DNA of 40,387 bases, taken from an uncultured Synergistaceae bacterium. GTDB taxonomy: Bacteria; Synergistota; Synergistia; Synergistales; Aminobacteriaceae. The stretch lies in NCBI GenBank assembly GCA_937870605.1, contig CALMZW010000227.1, forward strand, positions 1-40,387. Reading direction: 5' to 3'. The notes under the pieces were generated by a model. That model was given only the letters and a program-made list of their open reading frames with translations. It did no database searches and was not told where the DNA came from. Of this stretch, positions 1 through 8,052 are shown one piece after another (the first letter of the stretch is position 1; every line of letters starts with the position of its first letter). Both the position numbers and the translations under genes were made by a program.

Positions 1-175
1 GCCGCCCGTGGGCATGTGTCTGTTCGCGGTGGACAGCTTCGCGAAGGTCGGCGTCATTCCGCTGTCCCGCGCCGTGTTGCCGTATCTCGTCGTCATCTTT
101 GTGCTGACCGTCGTGATCGCGTTCGTGCCGGGCATCGCGCTGTTCCTGCCGCGGCTGATGATGGGGGGAATGTGA
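1..175 (+). CDS. TRAP transporter large permease DctM, C-terminal end (partial)
   Basis: The gene runs in from the left edge in frame 2 and stops at TGA 173-175, so only about 57 residues are visible. They begin with PPVGMCLFAV and continue through one hydrophobic segment to a short tail ending LPRLMMGGM. A PPVG turn, a last transmembrane helix and a short tail are typical of the C-terminus of DctM, the large membrane subunit that carries the sodium-coupled transport path of TRAP transporters. The next gene, a DctQ subunit, starts one base after this stop, so the two are co-translated. The usual order is P-Q-M, so M before Q is uncommon. The substrate cannot be told from this fragment. It is too short for the ORF track. 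Confidence 0.85.
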   Translation, partial: PPVGMCLFAVDSFAKVGVIPLSRAVLPYLVVIFVLTVVIAFVPGIALFLPRLMMGGM

Positions 176-176
176 G

Positions 177-734
177 ATGGCGGAGCTGTTTCCGAAACTC
201 GATGCGACGATCCGCGGCTTCCTTCGCCGGTTTTCCATTGCCCTGCTCATCGCGCTGTCGCTCCTCCTGGTCGCGAACGTCCTTCTGCGTCTCACGAACG
301 ATCTGAGCATCGCGCTGACGGACAGGGGCTATTCGGATGCCGCGGCCTTCATCCAACGCCTTCTGCCGCTCGTATCGATGCACTGGTTCGACGAGATCGT
401 CGAGATGTGTTTCGCCGCGCTCGTGTTTTACGGTGCGGCGCTTCTGTGGACGACGAAGGGGCATTTCTGCGTCGGCGACTGGATTTCCCCGCGCCTTTCG
501 GGAGAGCGCGCCCGCGCGTGGTATCGCGTGCTGGTGGCGGCGCTCTGCGTCGCGTTCCAGGCGGTCTTCTTCTGGTATTCGCTCCTGCTGACCCTGCGCG
601 CGACGGAGCTGACGACGGTCTTCCAGATCCCGAAGTCGCTGCTGTATTCCTGCATGCCGGTATCCTCGTTCATCATGCTGGCTTACTCGCTCTGCGATCT
701 CTATATCGAACGAAAGCGCCTTTTCGCAAAATAA
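177..734 (+). CDS. TRAP transporter small permease DctQ
   Basis: This 185-residue protein has four hydrophobic segments (about residues 20-40, 75-95, 115-140 and 155-175), the expected layout for the small membrane subunit of a TRAP transporter, and a normal length for it. Between the first two segments it has the family-like HWFDEIVEMCF region followed by a hydrophobic stretch with a small-residue pair (YGAALLW), and near the end a PKSLLYSCMPVSS segment. It works with DctM (the preceding gene) and a periplasmic binding protein not visible here. Its start lies one base after the dctM stop. The region from residue 40 to 65 is longer than in many DctQ proteins. DctQ families diverge strongly, so the assignment rests partly on context. 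Confidence 0.85.
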   Translation: MAELFPKLDATIRGFLRRFSIALLIALSLLLVANVLLRLTNDLSIALTDRGYSDAAAFIQRLLPLVSMHWFDEIVEMCFAALVFYGAALLWTTKGHFCVGDWISPRLSGERARAWYRVLVAALCVAFQAVFFWYSLLLTLRATELTTVFQIPKSLLYSCMPVSSFIMLAYSLCDLYIERKRLFAK

Positions 735-760
735 GCGGGGCTTGAGCGCCCTTTCTTTCA

Positions 761-797
761 AAAAACGAGGGGGTTCCGGGCCGTCGGAACCCCCTCG
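761..797. terminator. Hairpin after dctQ, 12-bp perfect stem
   Basis: CGAGGGGGTTCC (766-777) pairs with GGAACCCCCTCG (786-797) around an 8-base loop. It lies about 30 bases after the dctQ stop. The A-run (760-765) sits on the left side, so the T-tract expected of an intrinsic terminator is present only when the hairpin is read on the minus strand. It may work as a bidirectional terminator or as an mRNA end-protecting stem for dctMQ. Confidence 0.6.
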
Positions 798-1000
798 TCG
801 CATATTCCGATTTTCATGTCGCATGTTTACAAAAATCAATATTTCGGCGAAAAATTCGTAGAATGTATTTTTCATGATTCAGCTACATCTTTCAACTCGT
901 GGCCACGCCCGGAGCAGCTCCGGCGTTGACGACGCCCATCCCGGCCCATGCGGGCATCGCGCAGGTCGTTCTGACCCGTTCACAGCAGGGCGCACACGAC

Positions 1001-1037
1001 AAAAAGCGGGCTTCCCGGCAACCCGGGAAGCCCGCTT
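1001..1037 (-). terminator. Intrinsic terminator of the lactate operon
   Basis: AAGCGGGCTTCCCGG (1004-1018) and CCGGGAAGCCCGCTT (1023-1037) form a 15-bp perfect stem with a 4-base loop. Read on the minus strand, the stem runs into a T-tract (complement of the AAAAA at 1001-1005). It lies 54 bases after the lactate permease stop, as expected for a rho-independent terminator at the end of the leftward operon. Confidence 0.85.
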
Positions 1038-1090
1038 CGTTCCTCCGACCGAGGGCGTCGCTTTTCGCGCCGTTGTTTTGTTCGGGCTCC

Positions 1091-2752
1091 CTAGAGTTTC
1101 AGCGGGAGCGGATTGAAGCCTTTCGAGATGAGATACGCCATGACCGCCGCGACGATGATCGCGTAGATGAAGCACGGGATTGAGTTCCGGCGGATGATGA
1201 TTCCCTCCGCATCGGGGCAGCCCACTGTGGCGCAGACGGCCACGACGTTGTTGACGCAGATCATGTTTCCCACCGCGCCGCCGACGACCTGGAGCGTGAC
1301 GATCAGGATCTCCGGCATGCCGAGGATGTGGGCCGTGTTGAACTGGAGCGACGAGAACAGGATGTTCGAGACGGTGTTCGACCCGGACATGAAGGCGCCG
1401 AGAACGCCGACGAACGGCGCGAACCACACGTAGAGCGTCCCCGTTCCGCTCGCGATGGCCTTGGCCAGCGTGGCCAGCATGCTGTCGAGCCCCGCTCCGT
1501 TCGCGCCGGACTTCAGCATGATCTGCACCATCGCGACGCCCGCGACGAGCGCTATGGCCGCGCCGGTGATCTGTTTGAAGGTCTTGCCCCACGCCTGCTT
1601 GACCTGGGCGAGGCTCATGCCGTGAAGGACGTGCGTGACGAGCGCGATCAGGATGAACGGGATCGTGCCCGGAAGGTACGCCCACGCGAACCCGTAGGTC
1701 AGTTTCTCGACGCCGAGGATGTTGGGGATGAAGATCTTCTGGGCGGACAGCAGCCCTTTCAGCCCGAGCGCCGGGATTCTCGTGACGACCAGAATGGCCG
1801 CGATCAGGATATAGGGCGCCCAGGCCTTGAGAAGGGACATCTTCGCTTCGCCGATGTCTCCGGTTTCGCTCACGGATTTCCACGATGCGTCCCATTTCGA
1901 CTTGTCCGGGAAATCCCACGTGGTTTTGGGCATCAGGAAGCCCTTCTTCGCGGCCGTGACGACGATGCCGAGGCCGATGAACGCGCCGGCCAGGGAGGGA
2001 AGCTCCGGGCCGAAGAACCGGGCGATGAGAACGTAGGGAACCACGAAGGCGAGGCCGGCGAAGATCGCGAACGGCGCGACTTCGAGACCGCCCTTGAACG
2101 ACCTCTTCTCGCCGAAATACCAGGTGAGAAGGCACATGGCCAGCAGCGGAAGGAAGATGCCGACCATGCCGTGGAACATCGCGACCCAGTTCGTGAGCGT
2201 GAGCCGGAAGATTTCCGGATTGGCGCTGACCGCCTGGAGGTCGCTCGCCAGCGTGGACATTGCGCCCGCGATGGGCGTTCCGACCGCGCCGAAGGAGACC
2301 GGCGTGCTGTTGAAGATGAGCGCGACGATGGCCGCGGCGAGCGGTGGGAAGCCGAGGCCGACGAGCAACGGGCCGGCCAGGGCGGCGGGGGTTCCGAATC
2401 CGGCCGCGCCCTCGATGAAGGCGCCGAACATCCAGCCGATGATGATCGCCTGGACGCGGCGGTCGTGGGTGATGTCGCTGAAGCCGTTGTTGATCGTCGT
2501 CATGGCGCCGGAAATCGTCAGCGTGTTCAGGATCAGGATGGCGCCGAAGATGATGACCAGAACGTCGAATGCGCTCAGCGCGCCGAATACCGTGAATGCG
2601 GCGATGTGCCGGAAGCTCATATTCCAGGCGAACAGGCCGACGATGACCGTCAGGAGCCAGGAGACCGGGAGCGCTTTTTTCGCGGGCCAGTTGAAGCTGA
2701 CCATCAGAACGATAGCGACGAGAATGGGCAGAAAGGCCAGAAAAGCGTACAT
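1091..2752 (-). CDS. lctP: L-lactate permease, LctP/LldP family
   Basis: This is a proton-coupled importer of lactate (and probably glycolate) in the inner membrane. The 553-residue protein is hydrophobic throughout, with a dozen or more transmembrane segments. It carries the family block [18 protein letters not shown] near residues 110-127, followed by further conserved glycine- and proline-rich helices, and its length is normal for the family. The ATG at 2752 has a GGGAGG ribosome site about 9 bases upstream. It is the last gene of the leftward run etfB-etfA-glcD-larA-lctP, 117 bases after larA, and is followed by a strong terminator. The pairing with a racemase and an ETF-linked lactate dehydrogenase supports lactate as the substrate. 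Confidence 0.95.
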   Translation of the reverse strand: MYAFLAFLPILVAIVLMVSFNWPAKKALPVSWLLTVIVGLFAWNMSFRHIAAFTVFGALSAFDVLVIIFGAILILNTLTISGAMTTINNGFSDITHDRRVQAIIIGWMFGAFIEGAAGFGTPAALAGPLLVGLGFPPLAAAIVALIFNSTPVSFGAVGTPIAGAMSTLASDLQAVSANPEIFRLTLTNWVAMFHGMVGIFLPLLAMCLLTWYFGEKRSFKGGLEVAPFAIFAGLAFVVPYVLIARFFGPELPSLAGAFIGLGIVVTAAKKGFLMPKTTWDFPDKSKWDASWKSVSETGDIGEAKMSLLKAWAPYILIAAILVVTRIPALGLKGLLSAQKIFIPNILGVEKLTYGFAWAYLPGTIPFILIALVTHVLHGMSLAQVKQAWGKTFKQITGAAIALVAGVAMVQIMLKSGANGAGLDSMLATLAKAIASGTGTLYVWFAPFVGVLGAFMSGSNTVSNILFSSLQFNTAHILGMPEILIVTLQVVGGAVGNMICVNNVVAVCATVGCPDAEGIIIRRNSIPCFIYAIIVAAVMAYLISKGFNPLPLKL

Positions 2753-2869
2753 TTCGTCAATCCTCCCTTTATGTGTTCATTGATGGACCACATTGTGCGG
2801 TTCCGGGAACATTTCATAAAAAGGAACGATGCCGTGACGTGAAATGTGACGCCTGAATGCTGCTTGCTG
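2753..2869 (-). promoter_or_regulatory. larA-lctP intergenic spacer with a palindrome
   Basis: This 117-base spacer contains the palindrome GTTCCGGGAAC (2800-2810) and a pair of distant arms reading CATTTCA and TGAAATG on the minus strand. I find no convincing -35/-10 pair, so lctP is probably expressed by read-through from larA. The palindrome could be a weak operator or an mRNA stem. Confidence 0.3.
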
Positions 2870-4147
2870 CTATTGCCGGACGATGACGGCGATGCCGTCG
2901 GGAATCACCGTAAAGGTCGAATGGTCACCTCCCGTTATGGCTTTCGCCATCGAAATGGCTGTTCCCATGTCGCACGCCCACTTCATGGACATGTTCTCCA
3001 CGATCTCGCGGGGGACGCCGGTGACCATGATGACCGTGTATTTCAGGAGAATCCGGGCGAGAACCTGTATCTCCCACTGGTCGGGGATCGTCTCGTCGCG
3101 GCCGCGCGCGAGAATTCCGTCCATGATCTTTTGAACCGAAGGTTCCTCGGCGAACGCGCGGTAGAAGCTCTCGCCCCCGTGGCCGTCGCTGCATTCCGAG
3201 GCGATGATGATGACCCCGCCCGGCTTGCACGAAGCCTCGGCGGCCGTCATGCCCTTGACGGACTGGTAGATGTTCTGGTCGAGCGGATACCCCCCGTTGC
3301 TCGTGATGACGATGTCGGCCGGGCGCGCGTCGACGCCCGCGAGATCGGACACGAACGCGCATCCGGCCTCGTGGGCCCGTTCCCTGTGCCCCGCGAACGC
3401 GGCGATGACGTGTTTGTCCGCGTCGATGACGACGTTGAGGATGAACGCGAGCCGCGCCTTTTCGGCCGCGTAGAGCATGTCGACGTGAAGCGGATTTCCG
3501 TCGAGGATTCCCGTCCGGGCGCGGTCGCTCGCGATGAACTCGGAGCAGTGGTTCGCCATGACGGTGGGGTAGCTCACGATCCCCGGGAGGACGCTCTTTC
3601 GTCCCCCCGAGAACCCCGCGAAGAAGTGCGGCTCGATAAAGCCCTCCGCCACGAGAAGGTCCGCCTCCCATGCCGTTTTGTCCAGATCGAGGCTGCCGCC
3701 CGACGGCAGCACGCCGATGCCCACGTGGGCGCTTTCGTCGTGACTGTCGTGCATGACGATCCGGGTCGTCCGGACGATGTCCTCTCCGTATTTCGCGACG
3801 AGTTCCTCCCGTGTCGACGCCCGATGTCCGCCCGTCGCGACGAGGATCGTGAGATCCGCGTCCGGCGCGCCCGCGCGGATCTCCGCCAGGAGCGGAGGCA
3901 TCGTGACGCGGCTCGGAACCGGGCGCGTGTGGTCGCTCGAGATGATGACGATGTTTTTCCGTCCCCGGGCGAGGTCGCGCAGCCTCGGAGAGCCGACCGG
4001 ATTTGCGAGCGCCGCGAGCACGAGTCCCTCTTCGCTCTTGTCCGGCCTGTATTCGTGCGCCCTGGAGACGAGCACCCCCGCAAGCCGATCATCGGGGATG
4101 TCCGCCGTCAGATGTTTCGCGCCGTAGGGCAGCGAGATCCGCGCCAT
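2870..4147 (-). CDS. larA: Nickel-dependent lactate racemase LarA
   Basis: LarA interconverts D- and L-lactate using a nickel-pincer nucleotide cofactor in the cytoplasm. The 425-residue length is normal. Visible family motifs are SSDHTRPVPSRV (about 70-81), ATGGHRAST (about 104-112, with an active-site-type His), EPHFFAGFSGGRKSVLPG (about 172-189, with His and the cofactor-linking Lys position) and NGGYPLDQN (about 283-291). No larB, larC or larE cofactor-synthesis genes lie in this window, so they must be elsewhere. It follows the dehydrogenase gene in the operon, with the start about 35 bases after its stop. In this setting it lets a stereospecific dehydrogenase use both lactate isomers. 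Other LarA-family racemases act on other 2-hydroxy acids, but the operon favours lactate. Confidence 0.93.
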   Translation of the reverse strand: MARISLPYGAKHLTADIPDDRLAGVLVSRAHEYRPDKSEEGLVLAALANPVGSPRLRDLARGRKNIVIISSDHTRPVPSRVTMPPLLAEIRAGAPDADLTILVATGGHRASTREELVAKYGEDIVRTTRIVMHDSHDESAHVGIGVLPSGGSLDLDKTAWEADLLVAEGFIEPHFFAGFSGGRKSVLPGIVSYPTVMANHCSEFIASDRARTGILDGNPLHVDMLYAAEKARLAFILNVVIDADKHVIAAFAGHRERAHEAGCAFVSDLAGVDARPADIVITSNGGYPLDQNIYQSVKGMTAAEASCKPGGVIIIASECSDGHGGESFYRAFAEEPSVQKIMDGILARGRDETIPDQWEIQVLARILLKYTVIMVTGVPREIVENMSMKWACDMGTAISMAKAITGGDHSTFTVIPDGIAVIVRQ

Positions 4148-4181
4148 GTCGTCTCCTCCTCTCCCCGTTCTCCCCGGTCCG

Positions 4182-5600
4182 CTATTCCATGTCGAAGATC
4201 TTGCCGGGGTTCATGATGTTGTTCGGGTCGAACGCCCTCTTGATGCGCCGCATCAGCTCCAGCTCCTGCGGACCCGACACGATGTTCATGAAGGGCTTGC
4301 GCTTGCAGCCGATGCCGTGCTCGCCGCTGATCGTTCCGCCGAGCTTCTTGACGACCTCGTAGAGTTCGACGACGGCCTTCTTCTCGATGTCGAACCACTG
4401 CTCCATGCTGTGCTTCGGGTTCTTGACGAGCGTGGAGTGGAGGTTGCCGTCGCCCGCGTGCCCGTAGGAGGGGATCAGGATGTCGTACTTTTCGGCGATC
4501 TTTTCGACCTCGGGGATGAACGCCGGAATCGCGGCGATCGGGACGACGATGTCCTCGAGGCTCTGATGCGGGCTGACGACCTTGAACGCCTCGGCGATGT
4601 TGCGCCGGACGCTCCAGCAGCGTTCCTGCGTCGTGTAGTTGTCCGCGACGTACGCCTCGATCGCCCCGTTTTCGAGGCAGAGTTCGCCGATCGTCTCGGC
4701 GTCCTCGGAAACCGCGTCCTGCCGCGTGCCGTCCACCTCGATGAGCAGCATGGCGCCCGCCTCGTGATACGGAAGGTGCTCGTTGAGGTATTCGCAGGAT
4801 GTCTGGCAGGAGAGCTTGTCCATGAACTCGATCGACGTCGGGATGATGCCGCCCTTGGACATGATGACGGGCACCATGTTGATCGCCGACTTCGGGTCCC
4901 TGAAGAGGACGAGCAGGTCGACCTTGAACTTCGGCAGCGGGGAGAGCTTGAGGATGACCTTCGTGACGAAGCCGAGCGTCCCCTCCGAACCGACGATGAG
5001 CTGCTTGATGTCGTATCCCGTGACGTCCTTGACGAGCTTGCCGCCGAGCTGAACGATCTCGCCCGTCGGCGTCACGAGCTCCATTCCCATGACGTAGCGC
5101 CCCGTGACGCCGTACTTGACGGCCTTGCCGCCGCCCGCGTTTTCCGCGACGTTGCCGCCGACGAAGCACGTCTCGACGCTCATCGGGTAGCCCGCGTAGA
5201 ACAGCCCGTGCTCGGCGATGGGCGCGTTGATGTCGTTCGTGACCACGCCGGGTTCGACGACGACCATCATGTTGTCGTAGTCGATTTCGAGGATCTTGTT
5301 CATGCGTTCGTTGGAGATGACGATGCCGCCGAAGACGGGAATCGCGCCGCCCGACAGGCCGCTCCCGGCTCCGTACGGGGTGACCGGGATGAGTTCCGCG
5401 TTGGCGAGCTTCATGATCTCCGCGATCTCCTGCGCGGTCCGCGGAGCGACGACGACCTCCGGCATGTGCGCGTACTGTTCGACCGGCGTCTCGTCGTGGG
5501 AGAACGACTCCATCTTTTCCTCGCTCGTGACGACGTGGCGCGCGCCGACGATCGCGGCGAGCCGTTCGACGATTTCGGGTGTCACCTTGTTGTAGTTCAT
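4182..5600 (-). CDS. lctD: FAD-linked D-lactate dehydrogenase (GlcD/LctD type)
   Basis: This flavoprotein oxidises 2-hydroxy acids, here most likely D-lactate to pyruvate, and passes electrons to the neighbouring ETF. The track ORF is too long. The real start is the ATG at 5600, which overlaps the etfA stop as ATGA and has GGGAGG 9 bases upstream, giving 472 residues. The FAD-binding PCMH domain shows PYGAGSGLSGG (about 73-83) and GGNVAENAGGGKAVKYG (about 130-146). The C-terminal FAD-oxidase domain shows YGHAGDGNLHS and ISGEHGIGCKRK. There is no iron-sulfur partner subunit, so ETF is the expected electron acceptor. Glycolate oxidase GlcD is the nearest alternative, but the permease, racemase and etf genes point to lactate. 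Confidence 0.92.
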   Translation of the reverse strand: MNYNKVTPEIVERLAAIVGARHVVTSEEKMESFSHDETPVEQYAHMPEVVVAPRTAQEIAEIMKLANAELIPVTPYGAGSGLSGGAIPVFGGIVISNERMNKILEIDYDNMMVVVEPGVVTNDINAPIAEHGLFYAGYPMSVETCFVGGNVAENAGGGKAVKYGVTGRYVMGMELVTPTGEIVQLGGKLVKDVTGYDIKQLIVGSEGTLGFVTKVILKLSPLPKFKVDLLVLFRDPKSAINMVPVIMSKGGIIPTSIEFMDKLSCQTSCEYLNEHLPYHEAGAMLLIEVDGTRQDAVSEDAETIGELCLENGAIEAYVADNYTTQERCWSVRRNIAEAFKVVSPHQSLEDIVVPIAAIPAFIPEVEKIAEKYDILIPSYGHAGDGNLHSTLVKNPKHSMEQWFDIEKKAVVELYEVVKKLGGTISGEHGIGCKRKPFMNIVSGPQELELMRRIKRAFDPNNIMNPGKIFDME

Positions 5601-6601
5601 TTGGAACCGACCTCCCTGGAGAGACGTTCGTTCAGGAGCGGCAGGACTTCGAAGAGATCTCCGACGATGCCGTAATCGGCGACCCGGAAGATCTGGGCGT
5701 CGGGATCGCTGTTGATCGCGACGATCGTTTCGGCCGTCTTCATTCCCGCGAGGTGCTGGATCGCGCCGGAAATTCCGGCGGCGACGTACAGCTTGGGCGT
5801 CACGGTCTTGCCGCTGAGCCCCACCTGGTGCGGGTATCCGATCCACGCCCGGTCGACGGCGTCGCGCGACGCGCCGATGGAGCCCCCGAGCTTTTCCGCG
5901 AGTTCCCGGATGAGGGCGAAGTTCTCGGCCTTTTTGAGTCCCTTGCCTCCGGAGACGACGACGTCGGCGGACTGGATGTCGACCTCTTCGCCCTCGTTCG
6001 CCTTGAAACCGATCCGTCGTACGCGGCCGTCGCGAAGGGCCGGATCGAAGGGCAGCCGAACGATCTCTCCCGTCCTCGACGCATCGACGGGCGCCGGCTT
6101 CGTGGATCGGGGCCGGACGGTGGACATCTGCGGGCGGAATTCGGGCGTCTTGATCGTCGCCAGGATGTTGCCGCCGATGGCCGGACGCGTCTGGAGCAGA
6201 TTGCCCGTTCCCTCCTCGATGTCGAGATCGGTGCAGTCGGCCGTGAGTCCGGCGTGCGTCCGCATGGAGACGTGCGGCATGAGGGTCCGGCCCGATGTGG
6301 TCGCCGCCGCGATGATGATCTCGGGCGCGTACGTGTCGATGAGCTTCACGAGGACGTTGCTGAATGTTTCCGCCGTGAAGTGCGCGAGCGCGGGGTCGTC
6401 CACGACGTAGACGCGGTCCGCGCCGCGTTTGATGAGCTCCCGGACGGTCTCGTCGCTGATTCCGCTTGCGAGGACGACCGAAGAGAGCGTCGTGTTGCGC
6501 TTGTCCGCCAGTTTGCGCCCCCTGGTCAGAAGTTCGAAGGAAACCTGTCGCAGCGCTCCGTCCCGTGCTTCCGCGATGGTCCATACGCCTGCATAGGTCA
6601 T
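5597..6601 (-). CDS. etfA: Electron transfer flavoprotein alpha subunit
   Basis: EtfA binds FAD and forms a heterodimer with EtfB that carries electrons to or from the lactate dehydrogenase. The protein has 334 residues. The FAD-binding C-terminal domain is clear: VVSGGKGLKKAENF (about 211-224), GASRDAVDRAWIG and a KLYVAAGISGAIQHLAGM block (about 263-280). The N-terminal half has the Rossmann-like ETF fold. The start lies 22 bases after the etfB stop, and its own stop overlaps the dehydrogenase start by four bases, so the three are translationally coupled. In the A. woodii lct locus the same trio forms an electron-confurcating complex that drives lactate oxidation with NAD+ and reduced ferredoxin. 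That function here is inferred from the arrangement. Confidence 0.93.
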   Translation of the reverse strand: MTYAGVWTIAEARDGALRQVSFELLTRGRKLADKRNTTLSSVVLASGISDETVRELIKRGADRVYVVDDPALAHFTAETFSNVLVKLIDTYAPEIIIAAATTSGRTLMPHVSMRTHAGLTADCTDLDIEEGTGNLLQTRPAIGGNILATIKTPEFRPQMSTVRPRSTKPAPVDASRTGEIVRLPFDPALRDGRVRRIGFKANEGEEVDIQSADVVVSGGKGLKKAENFALIRELAEKLGGSIGASRDAVDRAWIGYPHQVGLSGKTVTPKLYVAAGISGAIQHLAGMKTAETIVAINSDPDAQIFRVADYGIVGDLFEVLPLLNERLSREVGSK

Positions 6602-6623
6602 GTGATTGTCCTCCCCGGGCGGA

Positions 6624-7421
6624 CTAGATGAAGTCCTTGCTTTTCAGGAAATCGACCAGTCCGTCCACGGCGCGGACGGCGCTCTCCTCATCCGGCGCGG
6701 GAACGATCTTTCCGCCCCGGGTGACCTTCGGCATCTCGATCTTGACGACGCGCGTCGGGGAACCGTTGAGGCCCAGCTTGGCCGCGTCGATGCCGATTTC
6801 CGCCGCCGCCCAGACCGGTACGGCCGTCTTCCGGGCCTTTTGCTTGCCGCGCAGCGTGGGAAGCCTCGGGTAGCTGATTTCCTTGACGACGGTGACCAGC
6901 GCGGGAAGCCGCATCGCGAGGGTCTCGTAGCCGTCCTCGATGAGGCGCTCGACGACGATCTCCTTTTCGTCGGTCTCCACGATCCGGCTCACGTACGTGG
7001 CCAGGGAGACGTCCAGGAAGGAAGCGATTCCGGGGCCGACCTGTCCGGTGTCGCCGTCGGTCGCGCGTTCGCCGCAGAGGATGAGGTCGAACGCGCCGAT
7101 CTTTTTGATCGACTCCGAGAGCGCGTAGGCGGTCGCCCACGTGTCGGACCCCGCAAACTCGCGGCCGGAGACGAGAACCCCTCCGTCGCACCCCATCGCG
7201 ATGGCTTCCCTGATCGCTTTTTCCGCGTTCGGCGGTCCCATCGATATGACCGTCACCGTGCCGCCGAACCGGTCTTTCAACTGGATGCCGGCCTCAATGG
7301 CGTAGAGGTCGAGAGGGTTGATGATGCTTTCGACTCCCTCTCGCACCATGGTCCCCGTCTTTTCGTCCATCTTGACGTTGCTCGTCTCGGGAACCTGCTT
7401 GATCGGAATGACGATATTCAA
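6624..7421 (-). CDS. etfB: Electron transfer flavoprotein beta subunit (TTG start)
   Basis: EtfB is the nucleotide-binding partner of EtfA. The track ORF begins at 7583, but homology begins at LNIVIPIKQVPETSN. The codon there is TTG at 7421, preceded by a GGGGGGGAA ribosome site, so I place the start there (265 residues, normal for the family). Motifs include the N-terminal IPIKQVPETS and a GERATDGDTGQVGP block near residues 132-145, the loop that binds AMP in simple ETFs and a second FAD or NAD in bifurcating ones. It is the first gene of the lactate operon. The TTG start may lower translation initiation. An alignment to bifurcating and non-bifurcating EtfB would settle which class it belongs to. 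Confidence 0.92.
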   Translation of the reverse strand: MNIVIPIKQVPETSNVKMDEKTGTMVREGVESIINPLDLYAIEAGIQLKDRFGGTVTVISMGPPNAEKAIREAIAMGCDGGVLVSGREFAGSDTWATAYALSESIKKIGAFDLILCGERATDGDTGQVGPGIASFLDVSLATYVSRIVETDEKEIVVERLIEDGYETLAMRLPALVTVVKEISYPRLPTLRGKQKARKTAVPVWAAAEIGIDAAKLGLNGSPTRVVKIEMPKVTRGGKIVPAPDEESAVRAVDGLVDFLKSKDFI

Positions 7422-7485
7422 CTGCCGTTCCCCCCCTTTGAGTGTGATCGATGCCGTCAATACGACAGCACAACACAACAGTACA

Positions 7486-7502
7486 TCCGGCCTGGGGCCG
7501 GA
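7486..7502. other. Perfect 7-bp hairpin in the etfB leader
   Basis: TCCGGCC (7486-7492) and GGCCGGA (7496-7502) are separated by three bases. The hairpin lies about 65 bases before the etfB start, inside the inferred untranslated leader. Its role is unknown. Confidence 0.45.
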
Positions 7503-7574
7503 ATGCTTTTGTCTTTCGGATTCGGACGGAAACACAGTGATCCATTCCCCGGGAAGCGCTCCTGAGAGGATGGA

Positions 7575-7658
7575 ACAAAGCAAGAAAAAAATTAAAAAAT
7601 TAACAACAAAAAGAAAAATACTCTCCGAAAACCGGACCGTAGTTTACTGGAGTTTCGG
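7575..7658 (-). promoter_or_regulatory. Possible attenuator in the lactate operon leader
   Basis: Read on the minus strand, arms CCGAAAC (7652-7658) and GTTTTCGG (7625-7632) can pair, with one bulge. They are followed by a long T-rich stretch at 7575-7622 containing runs of five to seven T. This resembles an intrinsic terminator placed between promoter and first gene, which could allow conditional read-through. The stem is short, so this is a tentative call. Confidence 0.35.
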
Positions 7659-7695
7659 AAAAAGCTCGCTCCTTTTTTCTCTTGCTCTGTATTCT

Positions 7696-7724
7696 TAAAT
7701 AGCACTATGACAAAAAAATGTCAA
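7696..7724 (-). promoter_or_regulatory. Promoter of the lactate operon with overlapping inverted repeat
   Basis: On the minus strand TTGACA (7724-7719) is followed after 17 bases by TATTTA (7701-7696). The -35 is perfect and the -10 is poor. The inverted repeat TGACA-N6-TGTCA (7708-7723) overlaps the -35 box and could be an operator. Transcription from here would give a leader of about 265 bases before etfB. Confidence 0.5.
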
Positions 7725-8052
7725 TGTTTCGTTTTGGCTGATGAAATAGGAAAGGCGGAAAAGTCTGTTTGATGAGACGGGGCTGAATCCCGGATCGGAA
7801 CCGGATTCCCGAAGGGGGGTGCGGGGCGCGGGCAAACAATCGTTCCGACCGGGAGAGGCGCATCCGCTCCCCTGGAACCGGAGCGAATCGCCGTGACGGA
7901 GTTTTTGCCGCGCCAAGGCTTTCGGAAGAGGGATTTTCGTATTACACTATTTCCCAAAAGCCGAAGAGACGACGAATCGGCCGGAGGGAAGGATCCCCGG
8001 AAATCGAAAGGGGACGGCCTGTTCCCGGAGAAGAAACCGGAGGTATGCCCTG

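Larger units (their letters stand above)
735..1090. other. Intergenic region between convergent dctQ and lactate permease
   Basis: This stretch separates two genes that point toward each other. It holds two GC-rich hairpins (listed separately) and an AT-rich block at about 800-895. The block at 900-985 is GC-rich and has short open frames, but none shows a ribosome binding site or a recognisable protein. I see no gene here. Confidence 0.6.
7422..8052. other. 631-base divergent intergenic region, lactate operon / GGDEF gene
   Basis: The left part (7422-7690) is the inferred leader of the leftward lactate operon. On the minus strand it has a U-rich block at 7575-7622 and hairpins at 7486-7502 and 7625-7658. 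The middle part holds a promoter (7696-7724). The right part (7740-8052) precedes the diguanylate cyclase gene. It is GC-rich with several small stems, and a weak -10-like TACACT lies at 7943-7948. Short ORFs in the track here have no ribosome sites or recognisable sequence, so I call no gene. Confidence 0.5.

Noticed and set aside
930-965. Segment resembling a single type I-E CRISPR repeat (CCCATCCCGGCCCATGCGGG)
   Set aside because: Only one imperfect copy is present, with no second repeat at spacer distance and no cas genes. The resemblance is probably due to a small GC hairpin.
874-1183. Small plus-strand ORFs of 80 and 94 residues
   Set aside because: They run across the terminator hairpin and the end of the lactate permease gene, with no ribosome site.
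7770-7910. GC-rich stems before the GGDEF gene, suggestive of a riboswitch (AGAGGCGCA as in lysine riboswitches)
   Set aside because: The other conserved lysine riboswitch elements are not found, and the likeliest promoter for the gene lies downstream of the segment.
7695-7957. Small ORFs of 73 and 78 residues on the minus strand
   Set aside because: They have no ribosome sites, overlap the promoter region and show no protein-like pattern.
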